Part shown: one piece after another, positions 32,031 to 34,211 of the stretch
Layout: each line of letters begins with the position of its first letter
How positions within the stretch are numbered: the first letter of the stretch is position 1
Assembly (NCBI GenBank): GCA_026400155.1
Contig: JAPLPO010000017.1
Coordinates: forward strand, 1-34,211
From: Burkholderiales bacterium
GTDB lineage: Bacteria; Pseudomonadota; Gammaproteobacteria; Burkholderiales; Burkholderiaceae_C
Reading direction: 5' to 3'
Length of the DNA: 34,211 nucleotides
Position numbers and translations under genes: made by a program
The notes under the pieces: model-generated
Databases searched by the model: none
Told to the model about the DNA's origin: nothing
Seen by the model: the letters and a program-made list of their open reading frames with translations, nothing else

Positions 32031-32981
32031 ATGAAGCCGCTTCAATTTGTAGCTATTGGAGAATGCATGTTGGAAGTGCAGGCCAATGGTTTTGGCCCAT
32101 CGGTGCTTGCATTTGGTGGCGACACCTTCAATACCGCTGTGTACTTGCGGCGATGTGCAGCGCCTGCCAAGATTGAAGTGAGCTATGCCACTGGCCTTGG
32201 CACAGATCACCTCAGCCAAACACTGCGCCAAGAATGGGAAAAACTGGGCCTGAACTTAAACACCGTGGAATACATCGAAGGCAGATTGCCAGGCATGTAT
32301 TTGATTGAAACCGATTCAAACGGCGAACGCACTTTTCATTTTTGGCGTGAAAACAGTGCAGCCCGCGTTTATTTTCAAGCCTCTGTCACTGCCCTTGAAA
32401 AGAATTTAGACCAGTTCGATTGCATTTACTTTAGCGGTATTTCTCTGGCCATTTTGGATGTCACTTCGCGCACCCGAATGTTTGCATTGCTAAAGCAAGC
32501 AAAGCTCAATGGCTGCCGTGTTGTGTTTGACAACAACTTTAGGCCCAAGCTCTGGCCTGATCGCAAACTGGCGCAAGAGGTGTACCGTCAAGCTTTTGCA
32601 GCTTGTCATACCGCCATGATCACTTTGGACGATCATCAAGCTGTGTTTGATTTCAGCTCCCTAGAAGAAGCTTTGGCGCACGCAAAAAGTTTGGCCATCC
32701 CCGAGCTTGTGATCAAACGAGGGGCTGAACATACCCTGGTGAGGCCAGAGAAGACCAACGAGTGGCTCAGCATTGCCACCCTCAGCGTTCAACAGGTCAT
32801 TGACACAACCGCTGCGGGCGATGCCTTTGCGGCAGCCTATTTGAGCCGACGCCTGTGCGGTGACAGCGCCCAAAAAGCGGCCATCTTTGGCAATGCCGTC
32901 GCATCCAGAGTCATTCAATACAGGGGGGCGCTAATCCCCGAAGAAGCACTGCAAGACCTCATTTCCAGTCAGGTTTATTGA
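32031..32981 (+). CDS. kdgK: PfkB-family sugar kinase, 2-dehydro-3-deoxygluconokinase-like (KdgK)
   Basis: Ribokinase-fold kinase of 316 residues. N-terminal IGECMLEV and FGGDTFNTAVYLRR match KdgK, and the anion hole/catalytic base motif is DTTAAGDAFAAAYL, the KdgK variant of DTxGAGD. KdgK phosphorylates 2-keto-3-deoxygluconate (KDG) to KDPG. The oxidative uronate route encoded by the neighbouring genes does not produce KDG, so the kinase would serve the isomerase route or another source, or have a different substrate. It follows udh by 9 bp. Its stop lies in a TTGATA-AA-TATCAA inverted repeat (32978-32991). Confidence 0.9.
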   Translation: MKPLQFVAIGECMLEVQANGFGPSVLAFGGDTFNTAVYLRRCAAPAKIEVSYATGLGTDHLSQTLRQEWEKLGLNLNTVEYIEGRLPGMYLIETDSNGERTFHFWRENSAARVYFQASVTALEKNLDQFDCIYFSGISLAILDVTSRTRMFALLKQAKLNGCRVVFDNNFRPKLWPDRKLAQEVYRQAFAACHTAMITLDDHQAVFDFSSLEEALAHAKSLAIPELVIKRGAEHTLVRPEKTNEWLSIATLSVQQVIDTTAAGDAFAAAYLSRRLCGDSAQKAAIFGNAVASRVIQYRGALIPEEALQDLISSQVY

Positions 32982-33007
32982 TAAATATCAACAAAATCAA
33001 TCACTTA

Positions 33008-33013
33008 TATACT
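33008..33013 (+). promoter_or_regulatory. Candidate -10 box of the rpoH promoter
   Basis: TATACT matches the TATAAT consensus at five of six bases and abuts the CIRCE operator, so transcription would start inside or just after the left CIRCE arm. No convincing -35 is found at 17 bp; TTGATA at 32978-32983 is too distant (24-bp spacer). Confidence 0.45.
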
Positions 33014-33039
33014 TAGCACTCCCCATAAGAGAGTGCTAA
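33013..33039. promoter_or_regulatory. Perfect CIRCE element (HrcA operator) upstream of rpoH
   Basis: TTAGCACTC (33013-33021), a 9-base spacer and GAGTGCTAA (33031-33039) match the CIRCE consensus exactly. HrcA is known to bind CIRCE and repress heat-shock genes, its activity depending on GroEL. The element overlaps the likely transcription start and lies 31 bp before the rpoH ATG. HrcA itself is not in this window. Confidence 0.93.
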
Positions 33040-33070
33040 AATCCGATTCATTATGGAAAGGAGTTCTGGT

Positions 33071-34015
33071 ATGACAAACCTCGCTGGATCCCTCGACACG
33101 GCACTCACCCTGAAAAACCCATGGGCCGTTGTGCCTTCGTTGGGTCACCTCGATGCGTACATTTCTGCGGTCAACCGCATGCCCATGCTCACCCCAGAGC
33201 AAGAGCAGGAGTTTGCACGCAAACTGAAAAACGAAAATGACTTGGAATCAGCCAGTAAGTTGGTGCTCTCGCACTTGCGCGTGGTGGTGTCAGTGGCACG
33301 CCAATACTTAGGCTATGGTTTGCCCCATGCTGACCTCATTCAAGAAGGCAACATTGGCTTGATGAAAGCCGTGAAGCGCTACGACCCCGATCAAGGCGTG
33401 CGCCTGGTGAGCTACGCCATGCACTGGATCAAGGCCGAAATTCACGAGTACATCTTGAAGAACTGGCGCATGGTGAAGGTGGCCACCACCAAAGCACAGC
33501 GTAAATTGTTTTTCAACCTGCGCTCCATGAAGCAAGGCCTCAAAGCCGAAGCCGACGAAGCCACTGGCACGCACCGCGACACCCTCACCGCATCTCAAAT
33601 TGACAGCATGGCCAAAGACCTTAACGTCAAACGCGAAGAAGTGATGGAAATGGAAACGCGCATGTCTGGCGGCGATGTGCTGTTAGATCCCTCACCCTCA
33701 GAAGATGGTGAAGTAGCCTATGGCCCCATTGCCTACCTGGCCGACGCGCACCACGAACCCACAGTCATGATTGAAGCGCATCAGCGCGACATGATGGCCA
33801 GCGATGGCATTGCCACAGCATTGGCTTCACTTGACGAACGCAGCCGCAGAATTGTGGAAGAGCGTTGGCTCAAGGTGAACGACGACGGCTCAGGCGGTTT
33901 AACGCTGCACGACTTGGCCGATGAGTTTGGCGTGAGCGCCGAGCGCATTCGCCAAATTGAAGTGGCGGCTATGAAGAAGATGAAAAAGGCTTTGACGCAG
34001 TACGCAGAGGCTTGA
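33071..34015 (+). CDS. rpoH: RNA polymerase heat-shock sigma factor RpoH (sigma-32)
   Basis: Alternative sigma factor of 314 residues directing transcription of chaperone and protease genes. Region 2 shows LVLSHLRVVVSVARQYLGYGLPHADLIQEGNIGLMKAV and DPDQGVRLVSYAMHWIKAEIHEYIL; the sigma-32-specific RpoH box QRKLFFNLR lies at 142-150, which separates it from RpoD/RpoS; region 4 ends with SAERIRQIEVAAMKKMK. The ATG at 33071 has AAAGGAG at ideal spacing; an upstream ATG at 33053 would overlap that site. The region 3 spacer contains an added acidic SPSEDGEVAYG patch. It is expected to be repressed by HrcA through the CIRCE element upstream, and it is followed by a strong terminator. Confidence 0.96.
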   Translation: MTNLAGSLDTALTLKNPWAVVPSLGHLDAYISAVNRMPMLTPEQEQEFARKLKNENDLESASKLVLSHLRVVVSVARQYLGYGLPHADLIQEGNIGLMKAVKRYDPDQGVRLVSYAMHWIKAEIHEYILKNWRMVKVATTKAQRKLFFNLRSMKQGLKAEADEATGTHRDTLTASQIDSMAKDLNVKREEVMEMETRMSGGDVLLDPSPSEDGEVAYGPIAYLADAHHEPTVMIEAHQRDMMASDGIATALASLDERSRRIVEERWLKVNDDGSGGLTLHDLADEFGVSAERIRQIEVAAMKKMKKALTQYAEA

Positions 34016-34043
34016 ATTTTTTATAACTAACCCATTTTTAAAC

Positions 34044-34073
34044 AAAAATGCCGCATGAGATTGCGGCATTTTT
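34044..34073. terminator. Rho-independent terminator, bidirectional
   Basis: AAAAATGCCGCA and TGCGGCATTTTT are exact complements around a 6-base loop, giving a GC-rich stem flanked by A and T runs so it can stop transcription from both rpoH and the convergent exbD/tolR gene. Confidence 0.92.
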
Positions 34074-34090
34074 CTTGGGCGCTTAGTGAC

Positions 34091-34211
34091 TTAATTCACA
34101 AACTGCTCAGATCCCACAATGCCCAGCTTGGTCAAGCCAATGCGTTGTGCACTGGCCATGACCAGTGCCACAGATTCGTACTTGGCTTTGGCGTGCGAGC
34201 GAATGTGCAGC
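34091..34211 (-). CDS. ExbD/TolR family biopolymer transport protein (partial, C-terminus only)
   Basis: Only the last 40 residues are inside the window: LHIRSHAKAKYESVALVM, ASAQRIGLTKLGIVG and SEQFVN to a stop. The periplasmic C-terminal domain of ExbD/TolR proteins ends in this way (a charged strand, a helix, then GLTKLGIV as the final strand). Such proteins pair with ExbB/TolQ and couple the proton motive force to TonB- or Tol-dependent functions at the envelope. The N-terminal membrane helix and proton-carrying Asp are outside. ExbD versus TolR cannot be decided from this fragment. Confidence 0.75.
   Translation of the reverse strand, partial: LHIRSHAKAKYESVALVMASAQRIGLTKLGIVGSEQFVN

Noticed and set aside
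32978-32991. Inverted repeat TTGATA-AA-TATCAA at the kdgK stop as a terminator or operator
   Set aside because: No GC stem and no T run, so it is not an intrinsic terminator; the TTGATA hexamer is 24 bp from the TATACT box, too far for a promoter. It may be chance in an AT-rich patch.

Overview
The window looks like a chromosomal segment of a beta-proteobacterium of the order Burkholderiales, most likely a Comamonadaceae-type freshwater organism (Limnohabitans/Rhodoferax-like). This is inferred from the core genes and their order (lolC-lolD-tatD; recJ; coaD-rsmD facing ftsY; sigma-32), the tripartite tricarboxylate transporter (TTT/Bug) genes, moderate GC, and many 4-8 bp start/stop overlaps. 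No rRNA, tRNA, insertion sequence, CRISPR array or phage gene was seen. Every gap between genes is under 300 bases.

Layout. (1) 1-1433, minus strand: the N-terminal half of a TctA permease, preceded by TctB, with a pair of direct repeats upstream. (2) 1459-9987, housekeeping: a spermidine-synthase-like methyltransferase, TatD, LolD and LolC/E form a tightly overlapping minus-strand operon. A conserved unknown gene overlaps recJ on the plus strand. coaD and rsmD are on the minus strand and ftsY on the plus strand. CoaD lacks about two dozen C-terminal residues that include an ATP-binding motif. (3) 10017-24359, an accessory catabolic island: a formylglycine-generating enzyme (FGE), a DUF1254/DUF1214 protein, a TetR regulator, an outer-membrane MetA-type protein, a two-domain DsbA/HCCA-isomerase-like protein, a sulfatase, a beta-propeller-like protein, an SDR, a metallo-beta-lactamase-fold gene broken by a 47-bp tandem duplication, a haloalkane dehalogenase, a second sulfatase and a PF10118 protein with a di-iron-like motif. 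(4) 24379-32981, uronate/aldarate catabolism: two Bug binding proteins and galactarate dehydratase (minus strand), divergent from a FadR-type regulator followed by glucarate dehydratase, 5-keto-4-deoxyglucarate aldolase, uronate dehydrogenase and a KDG-kinase-like protein. (5) 33008-34211: rpoH behind a perfect CIRCE operator, a strong terminator, and the 3' end of a convergent exbD/tolR gene.

How the parts work together. In region 4, uronate dehydrogenase makes aldarates (via aldarolactones), GarD and GudD dehydrate them to 5-keto-4-deoxyglucarate, and GarL cleaves that to pyruvate and tartronate semialdehyde. Two likely operators for the regulator share a 10-mer. In region 3, the membrane-anchored FGE should activate the two exported Cys-type sulfatases, and their presence beside a haloalkane dehalogenase suggests breakdown of a molecule that is both sulfated and halogenated. 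Algal chlorosulfolipids are one speculative candidate. Region 3 contains the most novel biology in the window.
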